A stretch of DNA of 64,000 nt from Erythrobacter aurantius (GCF_023823125.1 NZ_CP090949.1:3186001-3250000), one strand, 5' to 3'. Counted from the first letter of the stretch, positions 23,419 through 32,311 are shown. Made by a program: numbers and translations. The notes: generated by a model not told the origin, from the letters alone.

Positions 23419-23625
23419 GTGAAACGCCCCAATCCGCTGCCACCGAGCGACATGTCCCCCGCCCAGCGACGGACTGAGCTGTGCGCTATCCTCGGGCTTG
23501 GCCTCGCCCGCCTGCACCTTCGGAATGTCGGTCAACTATCTGAAGAAGATGGAAACTTTCCGCTACACTTCGCGCCTGAACAGAGCGGTAGTGCACCTCC
23601 AACTCCGTGGAGCAACGCACAATGA
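23419..23625 (+). CDS. Small conserved protein of the DUF2924-recombinase cassette
   Basis: 68 residues from GTG 23419; an ATG at 23452 gives a shorter form starting MSPAQRRTELCAILGLGLAR. The helix ELCAILGLGLARLHLRN and the acidic stretch VGQLSEEDGNFPLHF are like small proteins commonly found upstream of DUF2924 genes in alphaproteobacterial elements. Function unknown. The stop overlaps the next ATG (ATGA), so it is probably translated together with DUF2924 and the recombinase. Confidence 0.65.
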   Translation: MKRPNPLPPSDMSPAQRRTELCAILGLGLARLHLRNVGQLSEEDGNFPLHFAPEQSGSAPPTPWSNAQ

Positions 23626-24071
23626 AACCCGATCCCGTACTTGCCCGCCTGGCTGCCATGAAGGCGGCACCGGTCGCCGAGCTCAAGAAGCAGTGGCGTG
23701 AACTGTTCAGTGAGGAACCGCCGGCATTCAACCGGCGCTACCTCGAAAGCCGCCTGGCCTACCGCATCCAGGAGCTGGCCTACGGCGGCCTCAAGCAGGA
23801 AACAGTCAGGCGTCTTCAACAGATGGGGGAGCAGCTCGACGGCGGCAACATTACCACCCGGCGCGTGCGGGCTGACCTGAAGCCGATCGTCGGAACACGG
23901 CTGATCAGGGAGTGGCAGGGTGTCGAGCACACCGTGACCGTCACCCAGGACGGTTTCGAATGGCAGGGGCGTCCCTACCAGTCACTGTCCGCAATCGCCC
24001 GCGCCATTACCGGGTCGCGCTGGAATGGCTGGATATTCTTCGGCCTCAAGGATCATCGGAGGGCAGCATGA
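23622..24071 (+). CDS. DUF2924 domain protein
   Basis: 149 residues, ATG 23622-23624. Typical DUF2924 elements are LKKQWRELFSEEPPAFNRRY, LESRLAYRIQELAYGGL, GTRLIREWQGVEHTVTV and the C-terminal YQSLSAIARAITGSRWNG. The latter resembles a short KTR/HTH-like DNA-binding end. The family is nearly always encoded directly before a serine recombinase and may help it bind or select its site. It overlaps its neighbours by 4 bases on both sides. Confidence 0.85.
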   Translation: MKPDPVLARLAAMKAAPVAELKKQWRELFSEEPPAFNRRYLESRLAYRIQELAYGGLKQETVRRLQQMGEQLDGGNITTRRVRADLKPIVGTRLIREWQGVEHTVTVTQDGFEWQGRPYQSLSAIARAITGSRWNGWIFFGLKDHRRAA

Positions 24072-25378
24072 ACAAACCGGTCGTCCGCAAGCTGCGCTGC
24101 GCGGTCTATACGCGCAAGTCATCGGAAGAAGGTCTGGAGCAGGAGTTCAACTCGCTGCATGCCCAGCGCGAGGCCTGTGAGGCTTACATCACGAGCCAGC
24201 GCGCCGAAGGGTGGGTGTTGGTCCGCGACCAGTATGACGACGGCGGCATTTCCGGCGGCACCCTTGATCGTCCGGGACTGAAGCGCCTGCTTTCGGACAT
24301 CGAGGACGGACTGATCGACGTGGTGGTGGTCTACAAGATCGACAGACTCTCGCGATCCCTGATGGATTTCGCCAAGCTGGTCGAGGTGTTCGACCGGAAC
24401 GACGTGACATTCGTCTCGGTGACGCAGGCGTTCAATACGACGACCAGCATGGGCCGCTTGACCCTCAACGTCCTGCTGTCATTTGCCCAGTTCGAGCGTG
24501 AGGTGACCGCAGAGCGCATCCGCGACAAGTTCGCGGCCAGCCGCGCCAAGGGGATCTGGATGGGCGGTGTCCCGCCGCTGGGTTATGACGTGGTGTCCCG
24601 CAAACTGGTGGTGAATGAAAAGGCGGCGGCCAATGTCCGCTACATTTTCCAGCGGTTCCGCGATGTCGGCTCGGCCACACTTCTGCTTCGGGAATTGCGG
24701 GAGCGAGGCATCACGACCCGCCAGGGCAAGTCGATTACCAAGGGCTACCTGTATCGCCTGCTCGCCAACAAGGCCTACATTGGTGAGGCCGTCCACAAGG
24801 GCAAAAGCTATCCCGGTGAACATGAGGCGATCATCGATCAGGAGCTCTGGGATGCCGTTCGCGCCATCACGAAGGAAAGCCCTCGGACCCGGGCCAACCG
24901 TGCGCGCGCCAATACGCCTGCGTTGCTGAAGGGACTGCTCTGGGGTTCGGATGGCGGGGCGTTTTCACCAACCCACTCCTGCAAGAACGGCAAGCTCTAC
25001 CGCTACTACGTCAGCCAGACGCTGCTCCGTCATGGAGCAGGCTCCACAACGGTCGGGCGCGTGCCTGCCGCCGAAATCGAGGGTGCGGTCGTCAATCAGC
25101 TGCGGGCCGTTTTCCGGCAGCCGGAAATCATCATCGGCGCATGGAAGGAGGCCGTGAAACACGCGCCCGCAATGACCGAAGCTCAAGCGCGGGAGGCTCT
25201 GATCAATCTGGACCCAATGTGGGATGAACTGTTCCCGGCCGAGCAGGCCCGGATCGTGCAGCTACTAGTCGACCGGGTCATCGTTGGCAGCGCCGGCCTC
25301 GAGCTGAAGCTGCGGGTGGACGGGCTCGATGCGCTGGCCCGCGAATTGCAGGTGCCGGAACTGGAGGAGGCAGCGTGA
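24068..25378 (+). CDS. Serine recombinase (resolvase/integrase family)
   Basis: 436 residues. The N-terminal catalytic domain has AVYTRKSSEEGLEQEF with the nucleophile Ser18 in YTRKS, VVVYKIDRLSRSLMDF, and FAQFEREVTAERIRDK. The recombinase domain (PPLGYDVVSRKLVVNEKAA, then GKSITKGYLYRLLANKAYIG) and a zinc ribbon-like region follow. It cuts and rejoins both DNA duplexes through a 5' phosphoserine link and is the only integrase-type gene in the window. It may therefore mobilise the prophage. Length is at the short end for large serine integrases. Confidence 0.93.
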   Translation: MNKPVVRKLRCAVYTRKSSEEGLEQEFNSLHAQREACEAYITSQRAEGWVLVRDQYDDGGISGGTLDRPGLKRLLSDIEDGLIDVVVVYKIDRLSRSLMDFAKLVEVFDRNDVTFVSVTQAFNTTTSMGRLTLNVLLSFAQFEREVTAERIRDKFAASRAKGIWMGGVPPLGYDVVSRKLVVNEKAAANVRYIFQRFRDVGSATLLLRELRERGITTRQGKSITKGYLYRLLANKAYIGEAVHKGKSYPGEHEAIIDQELWDAVRAITKESPRTRANRARANTPALLKGLLWGSDGGAFSPTHSCKNGKLYRYYVSQTLLRHGAGSTTVGRVPAAEIEGAVVNQLRAVFRQPEIIIGAWKEAVKHAPAMTEAQAREALINLDPMWDELFPAEQARIVQLLVDRVIVGSAGLELKLRVDGLDALARELQVPELEEAA

Positions 25379-25770
25379 ACAAGGTCGTGACGATTCCACA
25401 GACAGTGTCGATCCACATTCCCTTCCAGATCACCAAACGCGGCGGCCGCAAGGAGATGGTTCTGCCAGCCGGTGCCCAGCTTCAGCGCCCCCGCACCGAC
25501 AACACGGTGATCAAGGCGCTGGCGCGAGCTTTTCGCTGGAAACGCCTGCTGGAAACCGGGGCCTACACCTCGGTGTCTGACCTCGCGGGGAAGGAAAAGA
25601 TCGGCCTGAGCTATCTAACCCGGGTCCTGCGCATGACACTGCTGGCCCCAGACATCGTCGATGCCATTCTCGACGGCCGGCAGGGCGACGGGATCGATCT
25701 TGCTACGCTGGCAGCGCCTTTCCCCAATGAATGGGGCGCGCAGCGGCGACATTTCGGCATCAACGCCTGA
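25375..25770 (+). CDS. HTH protein of the recombinase cassette, ParB-HTH-like
   Basis: 131 residues from GTG 25375-25377, which overlaps the recombinase stop (GTGA). The middle SVSDLAGKEKIGLSYLTRVL is a helix-turn-helix with the pattern seen in ParB/KfrA-type DNA-binding proteins. LLAPDIVDAILDGRQG after it is the usual following helix. It may act as a directionality factor or repressor for the recombinase; both are inference from position. Confidence 0.72.
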   Translation: MNKVVTIPQTVSIHIPFQITKRGGRKEMVLPAGAQLQRPRTDNTVIKALARAFRWKRLLETGAYTSVSDLAGKEKIGLSYLTRVLRMTLLAPDIVDAILDGRQGDGIDLATLAAPFPNEWGAQRRHFGINA

Positions 25771-25844
25771 TGGGGTGCATCTCGGTCAAAATCACGGATG
25801 CTTTTTGCTGACGGCGGCGACCCTGGCTTGCTATCGCAGGCACC

Positions 25845-26468
25845 ATGACCAACGCCCGCGCCGTCGATAGCTTCACCGAGATCGCCACCTTGCGCATTAC
25901 GCTCAAGGAGTCTGACCCGCCGATCTGGCGCGAGCTTGAAGTTCCGACCTCGATCACCCTCAAGGTCCTGCATGATATCGTCCAGGTCACCATGGGATGG
26001 CTGGACTATCACCTCTGGCAGTTCGTCATCGGCGGTCAGACCTATGGCCTGCCCACGGACGAAGACTGGGGCACAGCGCCGCGCAAGCCCGCCTTGCGAA
26101 CCCGTCTGCGTGACGTCATTGGCCCGGGCACCACGCCGATCGATTACACCTACGACTTCGGCGACAACTGGGAACACGAGCTCGTTATCAGCGATGTGCG
26201 TCGCGGCGATCCCGGCAAAGCCTACCCCCGCTACATTGGCGGTGAGCGAGATTGTCCGCCCGAAGATTGCGGAGGCATTCCCGGTTTTTACGAGATGTTG
26301 GAAGCCAGGTCCGACCCAACCCATCCGGATCATGCCGAGATCAGCGAGTGGCTCGACGAATACGATCCCGACGAACTGGATGTTTTCCCGATCGAGGTGG
26401 CGCTGGGCCGGATTGCCGCACGCCGCAACGCGGCGGCCAAGCGTATCCTGAAGCCAGCAAACGACTGA
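25845..26468 (+). CDS. Plasmid pRiA4b ORF-3 family protein
   Basis: 207 residues. Hallmarks are TLRITLKESDPPIWRELEVP, LHDIVQVTMGWLDYHLWQF, YTYDFGDNWEHELVI and GGERDCPPEDCGGIPGFYEM. These belong to the PRiA4 ORF-3 family often found on plasmids and mobile elements. Its biochemical role is not known. It is a single gene in a gap between the recombinase cassette and umuDC and supports the accessory nature of this arm. Confidence 0.88.
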   Translation: MTNARAVDSFTEIATLRITLKESDPPIWRELEVPTSITLKVLHDIVQVTMGWLDYHLWQFVIGGQTYGLPTDEDWGTAPRKPALRTRLRDVIGPGTTPIDYTYDFGDNWEHELVISDVRRGDPGKAYPRYIGGERDCPPEDCGGIPGFYEMLEARSDPTHPDHAEISEWLDEYDPDELDVFPIEVALGRIAARRNAAAKRILKPAND

Positions 26469-26553
26469 AAGGCGTGGGGCGCGGCCAGCGCCACCCCTGT
26501 AGCGAGTTTACCGCGCGAGCGGATCGCATCCGTTGACGAATCACGGCAACAAT

Positions 26554-26568
26554 GTTCTTTTTATGTTC
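26554..26568. promoter_or_regulatory. LexA (SOS) box of the umuDC operon
   Basis: GTTC at 26554-26557, seven T-rich bases, GTTC at 26565-26568: a perfect alphaproteobacterial LexA site. It ends 22 bases before the GTG start of umuD, the expected place for repression. Induction by DNA damage of a translesion polymerase fits known UmuDC regulation. Confidence 0.85.
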
Positions 26569-26590
26569 CATTCATTCTGGAACCTGAAAA

Positions 26591-27010
26591 GTGCTGCGCT
26601 TCGTCGAATGTCCCACCCCGCTCGAACTGCCGTTGTTCGGCTCGCCTGTAGAGGCTGGCTTCCCAAGCCCTGCCGATGACCACATCGAGGGCAAGCTCGA
26701 TCTCAACGAGCATCTGGTGCGGCGGCCGGCCGCAACCTTCTTTGTGCGCGCGGCCGGGGAATCCATGCGCGGCGCCGGGATTTTCGATGGTGACCTGCTT
26801 GTCATCGATCGCGGCATTACCCCGCAGCCCGACGATATCGTCATTGCCGTCGTTCATGGCGAACTGACCGTCAAACGGCTCCAGAGGGTCGGCGGCGCAT
26901 GGCAGCTGGCGGCTGAGAACCCGAACTTCCCAACCTTGCCCATCCGCGATGATGGCTGTGAAATCTGGGGCGTCGTGACCCACAGCATCCGGCGTCACTG
27001 TGGACGCTGA
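26591..27010 (+). CDS. umuD: UmuD-like protease subunit of DNA polymerase V
   Basis: 139 residues, GTG start. The protein has the self-cleavage site Ala22-Gly23 (VEAGFPSP), catalytic Ser58 in RAAGESMRGAG and Lys95 in GELTVKRL, matching LexA/UmuD peptidase S24. RecA-stimulated self-cleavage yields UmuD', which with UmuC makes Pol V for translesion synthesis. The stop overlaps the ATG of umuC (TGATG). The SOS box directly upstream supports damage induction. It probably belongs to the mobile region, since umuDC pairs are often carried on plasmids and phages. Confidence 0.93.
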   Translation: MLRFVECPTPLELPLFGSPVEAGFPSPADDHIEGKLDLNEHLVRRPAATFFVRAAGESMRGAGIFDGDLLVIDRGITPQPDDIVIAVVHGELTVKRLQRVGGAWQLAAENPNFPTLPIRDDGCEIWGVVTHSIRRHCGR

Positions 27011-28278
27011 TGCCCACCTTCGCACTGGTCGACTGCAACAATTTCTACGCATCCTGTGAGCGGCTGTTCCAGCCGGACTTGCGGGACCGTCCGGTCGTGG
27101 TCTTGTCCAACAACGATGGCTGCGTGATCGCCCGCTCCAATGAGGCCAAATCTCTGGGCATCGCGATGGGCGCGCCGTTGTTCAAGATCCGCAAGCTGGT
27201 CGACGAGCATGGCGTCATCGTCCGTTCCTCGAACTACGCCCTCTATGGTGACATCTCGGAGCGCGTGATGAGCGTGCTGGGCTCGCAGGCGCCGGCCCAT
27301 GAAATCTACAGCATCGATGAATGCTTCCTCGATCTCGACCGGATGGCGGTCGCCGATCTCACCGACTGGTGTCGGGACCTGAGGCTACGCACGCACCAGT
27401 GGACCGGGATCCCGGTGTCGATCGGCGTCGGGCCGACCAAGACACTGGCCAAAGTTGCTAATCGTCTCGCGAAGAAATCAGCCAAGGCAGGCGGCGTTCT
27501 TGATCTCAGCCATCACCCGCAATGGACGGAGGCGGCACTGCGTAAGACGGCCGTTGGCGATGTCTGGGGGATTGGGCGGCGCTGGAGCGCGATGCTGGAG
27601 GAGCGCGGCATCCTCACGGCCCATGACCTCGCTAGCGCCCAGGACGGCTGGGTTAGGAAGCGCATGGGTATCGTCGGCTTGAAAACGGTTCACGAGCTTC
27701 GCGGGATTGCCTGCCATGCGCTCGACGACCAGCCAGCGCCGCGCCAGACAACATGCTGCTCACGAACCTTCGGGGAAGCGATCCGCGACAAGGGGCAGGT
27801 TCACGATGCTGTGATGAGCTTTGCGGAGCGGGTGGCCGAGAAGGTTCGGCATGCCGGACAGGTGGCGGGCGCGGTCCAATTGTTCATCCGGACCGACCCA
27901 TTCGACCAGAACGCCGCGCAGAAGTCAGTATCGGGTTCCGCTACATTCCAGCGCCCGACCAGCGACACCCGAGTCATCACCGATGCCGTCCTGCGAATCT
28001 TCGATCGCATTTGGCGCGATGGGTATGGCTGGAGGAAGGCCGGAGTCTTGCTGCTGGACCTCGGCGATCCTGCATCGGTGCCTGCGTCGCTGTTTGACGT
28101 GATTGAGCAGCCTGACGGCCTGATGGCGGCGCTGGACGAGATCAACTCCCGTTTCGGTCGCGGCAAGGTCCGCCTGGGGCTGGCCCGAAAGGGCGGCGAA
28201 TGGCGGATGCGGCAAGAAAACCTGTCGCCCAGCTTCACGACCCGATGGGGGGATATCCCTGCCGCGAAGATGGGGTAG
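27010..28278 (+). CDS. umuC: UmuC-like Y-family DNA polymerase V subunit
   Basis: 422 residues. Palm and catalytic elements are FALVDCNNFYASCERLFQPD (first Asp), VVVLSNNDGCVIARSNEAKS, and EIYSIDECFLDLDR (second Asp-Glu pair). VSIGVGPTKTLAKVANRLAK and a little-finger domain toward the C-terminus complete it. Standard length for UmuC. It copies damaged DNA with low fidelity together with UmuD'. Coupled to umuD by overlapping stop and start codons. No mutation of catalytic residues is seen. Confidence 0.95.
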   Translation: MPTFALVDCNNFYASCERLFQPDLRDRPVVVLSNNDGCVIARSNEAKSLGIAMGAPLFKIRKLVDEHGVIVRSSNYALYGDISERVMSVLGSQAPAHEIYSIDECFLDLDRMAVADLTDWCRDLRLRTHQWTGIPVSIGVGPTKTLAKVANRLAKKSAKAGGVLDLSHHPQWTEAALRKTAVGDVWGIGRRWSAMLEERGILTAHDLASAQDGWVRKRMGIVGLKTVHELRGIACHALDDQPAPRQTTCCSRTFGEAIRDKGQVHDAVMSFAERVAEKVRHAGQVAGAVQLFIRTDPFDQNAAQKSVSGSATFQRPTSDTRVITDAVLRIFDRIWRDGYGWRKAGVLLLDLGDPASVPASLFDVIEQPDGLMAALDEINSRFGRGKVRLGLARKGGEWRMRQENLSPSFTTRWGDIPAAKMG

Positions 28279-28287
28279 AAGTGCCGA

Positions 28288-28656
28288 ATGGACGCTGCCG
28301 ATCCCGAACTACCTGACGCTGCCGTCGAACACATCAGCCAGATGCTGACGCTCGCCAAGAGCAAGCATCAGGAAGCCATGGCGTTGCTCGGCACACCGGA
28401 TCCGAGCGCAGTTTCTCGACTGCAGGAGGTACTTCGGTTGCTTGAGGAGGTCGAGCTGTTGGCCGACGACGCATCGACCTACGTCGAAACCGACGTAATG
28501 AAGGCGGCCCTCAAGGACCTGCACTTTCAGCAGGCCAGCGTTCAGATGGCGATTGCCCAGCTTGAGCAGTTGAAGGTGCGATCACCCTGGTCAACGCCTT
28601 GGCCGTGGATCACGATCATGGCTCTCGCGTTGATCATCGCCCAAGCTTTTAGCTAA
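28288..28656 (+). CDS. Small C-terminal membrane-anchored protein, third gene of the umuDC unit
   Basis: 122 residues, ATG 9 bases after umuC. Mostly amphipathic helix (SQMLTLAKSKHQEAMALLGT, RLQEVLRLLEEVELLADDAS) with one hydrophobic tail segment (WPWITIMALALIIAQAFS) that likely anchors it in the membrane. No family recognised. The close spacing to umuC suggests co-transcription and damage induction. A long perfect-arm hairpin follows the stop codon. Confidence 0.7.
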   Translation: MDAADPELPDAAVEHISQMLTLAKSKHQEAMALLGTPDPSAVSRLQEVLRLLEEVELLADDASTYVETDVMKAALKDLHFQQASVQMAIAQLEQLKVRSPWSTPWPWITIMALALIIAQAFS

Positions 28657-28660
28657 TGCG

Positions 28661-28708
28661 GCGGTTGGAACCGGGACGGATTTTGAGGTGAATCCCGGTT
28701 CTGACCGC
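28661..28708. terminator. Long hairpin after the umuDC unit
   Basis: Arms GAACCGGGA (28668-28676) and TCCCGGTTC (28693-28701) pair perfectly. They extend outward through a two-base internal loop to GCGGT (28661-28665) and ACCGC (28704-28708). There is no strong T-run, so efficient intrinsic termination is uncertain, but the position just after the last gene of the operon suits a terminator or end-of-element structure. Confidence 0.5.
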
Positions 28709-28887
28709 AAAAAGTAGGGCCAAAAGGCCAATCATTTTCAATGGGATAAAGCTCTACACTGAAACCGGTGTAGTCGAGAGCTTTGGAGAATATCGGCCGA
28801 GAGAGAGCATGGTAGGGGCATATCCGGCTGAACCCGGTGGAGAGCCCTTGGCCTATAACCCTTGAAACACACGGGAATTTTCGAGCC

Positions 28888-28920
28888 CAACCTAAGGAAT
28901 AGAACGATTCCAATAGGTTG
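28888..28920. other. Inverted repeat downstream of tRNA-Ser
   Basis: CAACCTA (28888-28894) pairs with TAGGTTG (28914-28920), and GGAAT (28896-28900) with ATTCC (28907-28911). This could be the terminator of the minus-strand tRNA-Ser transcript. It lies in the 266-base stretch 28657-28922, which otherwise holds no gene. Confidence 0.4.
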
Positions 28921-28922
28921 AA

Positions 28923-29013
28923 TGGCGGAGCAGGAGGGATTCGAACCCTCGATACGGTGTTACCGTATACACACTTTCCAGGCGTGCGCCTTCGACCACT
29001 CGGCCACTGCTCC
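28923..29013 (-). tRNA. tRNA-Ser (GGA)
   Basis: Read on the minus strand, a 91-nt cloverleaf with a long class II variable arm (TACGGTAACACCGTA), acceptor GGAGCAG/CTGCTCC and encoded CCA. The anticodon loop CTGGAAA gives anticodon GGA, for UCC/UCU serine codons. The 3' end faces the accessory region. tRNA 3' ends are common integration sites, so this may mark the border of the mobile DNA. Confidence 0.95.
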
Positions 29014-29097
29014 ATCTGTCCCGGCAGGGACAGAACGGCGCGGATAGACGCAAGGTTGCTCTTTCGCAAGCCTCGATCGGGTGGCACATTGCCGCGC

Positions 29098-30156
29098 ATG
29101 AAAAACACGCTTCTGGTCGCCGTCGCCGCGCTTGCCATCGCCCTGCCTGTAACCGCGCCCGTATCCGCGCAGACGGAAACGCCCGCTCCGTCTCCCAACG
29201 AGATCGTCAATATGGCTGCGCCGGAGGAGTGGATCGAGATTCCGGCGGAGGATCTGCTGGTGATGACGCTCGCCCCCGATGCCGACGGAAACGAGCGGAC
29301 GGTGGTCATCCAGCTGATGCCCGCGCCGTTCTCGCAAGGCTGGGTCCACAATATCCGCCTGTTCGCGCGAAGCGGCTGGTATGACGGCATCAGCGTAAAC
29401 CGGGTGCAGGACAATTATGTCACCCAATGGGGCGATCCCAATTACGACAACCCTGAAGCGACGGGCGAGGCAAAGCCCCTGCCCGAGGGGCTGAAGGTGA
29501 TGGGAGAGGATGAGTATGTCTCATCTTTTCGTTCGGCATTGCCCGACCTCGAAACTTGGCAACGCGCTCTCTTGAACGGAATGATTGCGGGTGGCCTAGC
29601 CCCGGCCGACTTTGCTGTGAGCACAGGTGATTGGGACGAGCGGTTCCTAAAGGATCGCTACGCATACGGGACAATCTTGGCTCGTGGCTGGCCACTAGCG
29701 ATTTCGCGGGAACAAGCGATCTGGCCCGTCCATTGCTACGGCATAGTCGGCGTCGGGCGGAACTATTCCCCCGACACCGGCTCGGGCGCGGAGCTTTATA
29801 CCGTGATCGGCCATGCGCCGCGCCATCTTGATCGCAACATCGCGCTGGTGGGGCGGGTGATCAGCGGGATGGAGCATCTCTCCAGCCTGCCGCGCGGGTC
29901 GGGCGCGCTGGGCTTCTATACCGAGGAAGAGGCACACAAACGCACCCCGATCCTGTCCGTGCGCGTCGCTGCCGACCTGCCCGAAGACGAGCGTCCACTG
30001 TTTGAATACCTTTCGACCGAAGGCGAAACCTTCGCCAGATATGCCGAGGCCCGCGCCAACCGCCGCGATCCGTTCTTCATTGTGCCCGCAGGCGGGGCGG
30101 ACATCTGCAACATCCCCGTGCCGGTTAGGACGTTTGAATATGCGGTTGAGGAGTGA
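29098..30156 (+). CDS. Secreted cyclophilin-type peptidyl-prolyl isomerase
   Basis: 352 residues from ATG 29098. N-terminal signal peptide (MKNTLLVAVAALAIALPVTA, cut near PVSAQ-T). The cyclophilin fold shows GWVHNIRLFARSGWYDGISV, NRVQDNYVTQWGDPN and NIALVGRVISGMEHLSSLPR. A long insertion of about 100 residues separates the two halves, which is common in alphaproteobacterial periplasmic cyclophilins. It likely folds proline-containing periplasmic proteins. A longer ORF upstream runs over the tRNA antisense and was rejected. Confidence 0.85.
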   Translation: MKNTLLVAVAALAIALPVTAPVSAQTETPAPSPNEIVNMAAPEEWIEIPAEDLLVMTLAPDADGNERTVVIQLMPAPFSQGWVHNIRLFARSGWYDGISVNRVQDNYVTQWGDPNYDNPEATGEAKPLPEGLKVMGEDEYVSSFRSALPDLETWQRALLNGMIAGGLAPADFAVSTGDWDERFLKDRYAYGTILARGWPLAISREQAIWPVHCYGIVGVGRNYSPDTGSGAELYTVIGHAPRHLDRNIALVGRVISGMEHLSSLPRGSGALGFYTEEEAHKRTPILSVRVAADLPEDERPLFEYLSTEGETFARYAEARANRRDPFFIVPAGGADICNIPVPVRTFEYAVEE

Positions 30157-30488
30157 CTGAGACCGTCGCCGCCACCCTTCCCCTCCAGCGTTGGCAGGGG
30201 GAACGCGGAGTGTACCACTTCGTCAATTTTGGCGGGGAAGAAGCTGAAGCGCTGGCGGGTCACGCGCTGATGCACCGGCTCGAATATGGCAGGCAGCGCG
30301 GGTTCGGATCGATCAAAGTTACAGCCGTCATCGGCAAGACATCCTGGAAAACCTCGGTTTTCCCGATGAAACTGGATGAGATGTCGAAGCGATCAGATGC
30401 CTGGACGCTGCTCGTCAGCAAGAAGGTGATGCGCGCGGAAGACATTGCCCCCGGCGACGAGATAGAAGTCTCGGTGACCCCGCTCTAG
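30153..30488 (+). CDS. DUF1905 domain protein
   Basis: 111 residues from GTG 30153-30155, overlapping the cyclophilin stop (GTGA). The layout matches DUF1905: a beta-barrel with GVYHFVNFGGEEAEALAG, RGFGSIKVTAVIGKTSWKT, VFPMKLDEMSKRSDAWTLLV and KVMRAEDIAPGDEIEVSV. The function of the family is unknown; it is a small soluble barrel, sometimes fused to YdeI-type domains. Expressed with the cyclophilin, convergent with the chemotaxis receptor. Confidence 0.85.
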   Translation: MTETVAATLPLQRWQGERGVYHFVNFGGEEAEALAGHALMHRLEYGRQRGFGSIKVTAVIGKTSWKTSVFPMKLDEMSKRSDAWTLLVSKKVMRAEDIAPGDEIEVSVTPL

Positions 30489-30490
30489 AT

Positions 30491-32311
30491 TTAGAGTTCC
30501 ACCCCGCCCGCTTCGAGTTCGCGGGCAGACAGGCGCACGTCGGCGATGAAGCGTCCGGCTTTCGCCCGCAGTTCCTCCGCATGGGCGCCCAGCGCATTGG
30601 CGCTTGCCACCACATCGTCGGCGGCGGTTCCGGTTTCCTCGCTCGCGCCGCGCAGCGCCTCAAGCCGTTTGCCGACCTGCGCCGATCCGGCGGCGACAGT
30701 GTCGATGTTGCGCGCCAGTTCCTCGCCCGAAACCGATTGCTGATCGACCGCGCTGGCGATCATCACTGCGGCCTGTTCCAGTTCGCTGATGCGGGTGACG
30801 ATCACGGACAGGTCGCTGGCGCTGGAGCGGGTCGATTCCTGCATGGCGGTGATCTTCTCGGTCACGCTGCTGGTGGCGTTACTGGTCTGCATCGCCAGTT
30901 CCTTCACCTCGCTCGCCACCACGGCAAAGCCACGCCCTGCCTCGCCCCCGCGCGCCGCCTCGATCGAGGCGTTGAGCGCCAGCAGATTGGTGCGCTGGGC
31001 GATGGTCTGGATCAGTCCAGCGATCTCGCCGATTTCGACCGCCGCCTGCGACAGGTCGCTCATCTTGGTGTTGGCGGTGGTGACAAGCTCGCTGGCCCCG
31101 CGCGCCAGCTGGGCCGAAGCGGAGGCCTGGCGGCTGATTTCGCTGATCGACAGGGCAAATTCGTCGGTCGCGGCGGCGGCGGCGGTGACATTGGCTGTCG
31201 CCTCTTCCATCGCCGCGCTCGCGCTGTCGGCCTGTTCGCTCGAATCCTCGGCCAGCTCGACCATCTGGCGCGAGGTGGCCTTCAACTGCTCCGAGGCGGC
31301 GGACACGGCGGTGATGAGTTCACCCACGGAAACTTCGAACCCGCTCGCCATATTGTCGAGCAGTTGGCTCTTTTCGAGCCGCATGGCGCGCATCTGCTCG
31401 CTCAGTTCGCGCTGCCGGGCAAGCTGGGCTTCGGCATCGCGCGCGCGGGTCTGGTTGAGATCGCGCAGTTCAAGCGAGCTTTGCCGGAAAACGCCCAGTG
31501 CGCGTGCCATCGCGCCGATTTTGTCCTGCCGTTCGCGCCCCGGAATCTCGCTGTCGGTCTTGCCAGCGGCGATCCGCTGCATCGAGCCGGTGATCGCGGT
31601 GATCATGCCGGTGACATCGCCGATAATCCGGCGCGCGCCGAGCAGCGAAATCGCAATCCCGACCACGGTCAGAACGACAAAGGTCAGCAGGAAGCGAGTG
31701 ATGGCGGCAAACAGTTCGTCCGCACCCTGCGCGGCGCGATCGTGGAATGGCACCGCAAACCCGCTGATATCGGCATAGGCCGCTTGCGTTTCGGCACGCA
31801 GCGCGGCGATTTCTCGCTGGTTCTCGTTGAGGCGATCGGCATCGCTGCGCAGATCATCAACCGTCGCGAGGAAATCCTGCATCACCGGCACCAGATCGGC
31901 GGGCATGCGATCACCGGCAAAATCCACCGGGTCTTTCAGCGCATCATGGGCGGTGCGGAAGGAATCGCGAGCCTTGGCCAAACCCTCCGCGTCACCCGCT
32001 GCCGCTGCATCCAGCCCGTCGGTTGCCGCGACCAGCGCGATGGCCGCGTTGTTGGTGCGCACCTCGACCGAGGCAAGAATCGCCTGACGTTCCCCGCCCT
32101 GCGCCAGCTGCCATGTCCCGGCGAGCATCACGACGGCGATGAGCGCCCGCACGATGGTGTTGCCGAATACGGCCAGATTGAGCTTTGCCGGGACGGAAAG
32201 CCGCGCCAAAAATCCGCCACGCGCCGCACCGCGCACGCCGCGCGCGTCTTCGTCGGACAGGGTCAGGGGGACAGCGTCCTCCAGATCGAAATCGTGATCG
32301 ATTGCGCTCAC
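30491..32311 (-). CDS. Methyl-accepting chemotaxis protein
   Basis: 606 residues. First membrane segment near 43-67 and second near 206-226, flanking a ~140-residue periplasmic sensor. A HAMP domain follows (about 228-280). The signalling domain ends in the highly conserved hairpin [19 protein letters not shown] with [12 protein letters not shown]. It senses a ligand or membrane signal and controls CheA kinase. No other che gene lies in the window, so it is a stand-alone receptor. The cytoplasmic N-terminal extension of ~40 residues is a little longer than usual. Confidence 0.93.
   Translation of the reverse strand: MSAIDHDFDLEDAVPLTLSDEDARGVRGAARGGFLARLSVPAKLNLAVFGNTIVRALIAVVMLAGTWQLAQGGERQAILASVEVRTNNAAIALVAATDGLDAAAAGDAEGLAKARDSFRTAHDALKDPVDFAGDRMPADLVPVMQDFLATVDDLRSDADRLNENQREIAALRAETQAAYADISGFAVPFHDRAAQGADELFAAITRFLLTFVVLTVVGIAISLLGARRIIGDVTGMITAITGSMQRIAAGKTDSEIPGRERQDKIGAMARALGVFRQSSLELRDLNQTRARDAEAQLARQRELSEQMRAMRLEKSQLLDNMASGFEVSVGELITAVSAASEQLKATSRQMVELAEDSSEQADSASAAMEEATANVTAAAAATDEFALSISEISRQASASAQLARGASELVTTANTKMSDLSQAAVEIGEIAGLIQTIAQRTNLLALNASIEAARGGEAGRGFAVVASEVKELAMQTSNATSSVTEKITAMQESTRSSASDLSVIVTRISELEQAAVMIASAVDQQSVSGEELARNIDTVAAGSAQVGKRLEALRGASEETGTAADDVVASANALGAHAEELRAKAGRFIADVRLSARELEAGGVEL

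Noticed and set aside
23350..23535. Minus-strand small frame opposite the cassette's first gene
   Set aside because: Lacks a ribosome site and overlaps the plus-strand gene that is coupled to DUF2924.
28918..29097. Upstream extension of the cyclophilin frame over the tRNA
   Set aside because: The extension reads through the tRNA-Ser antisense; the ATG at 29098 gives a proper signal peptide.
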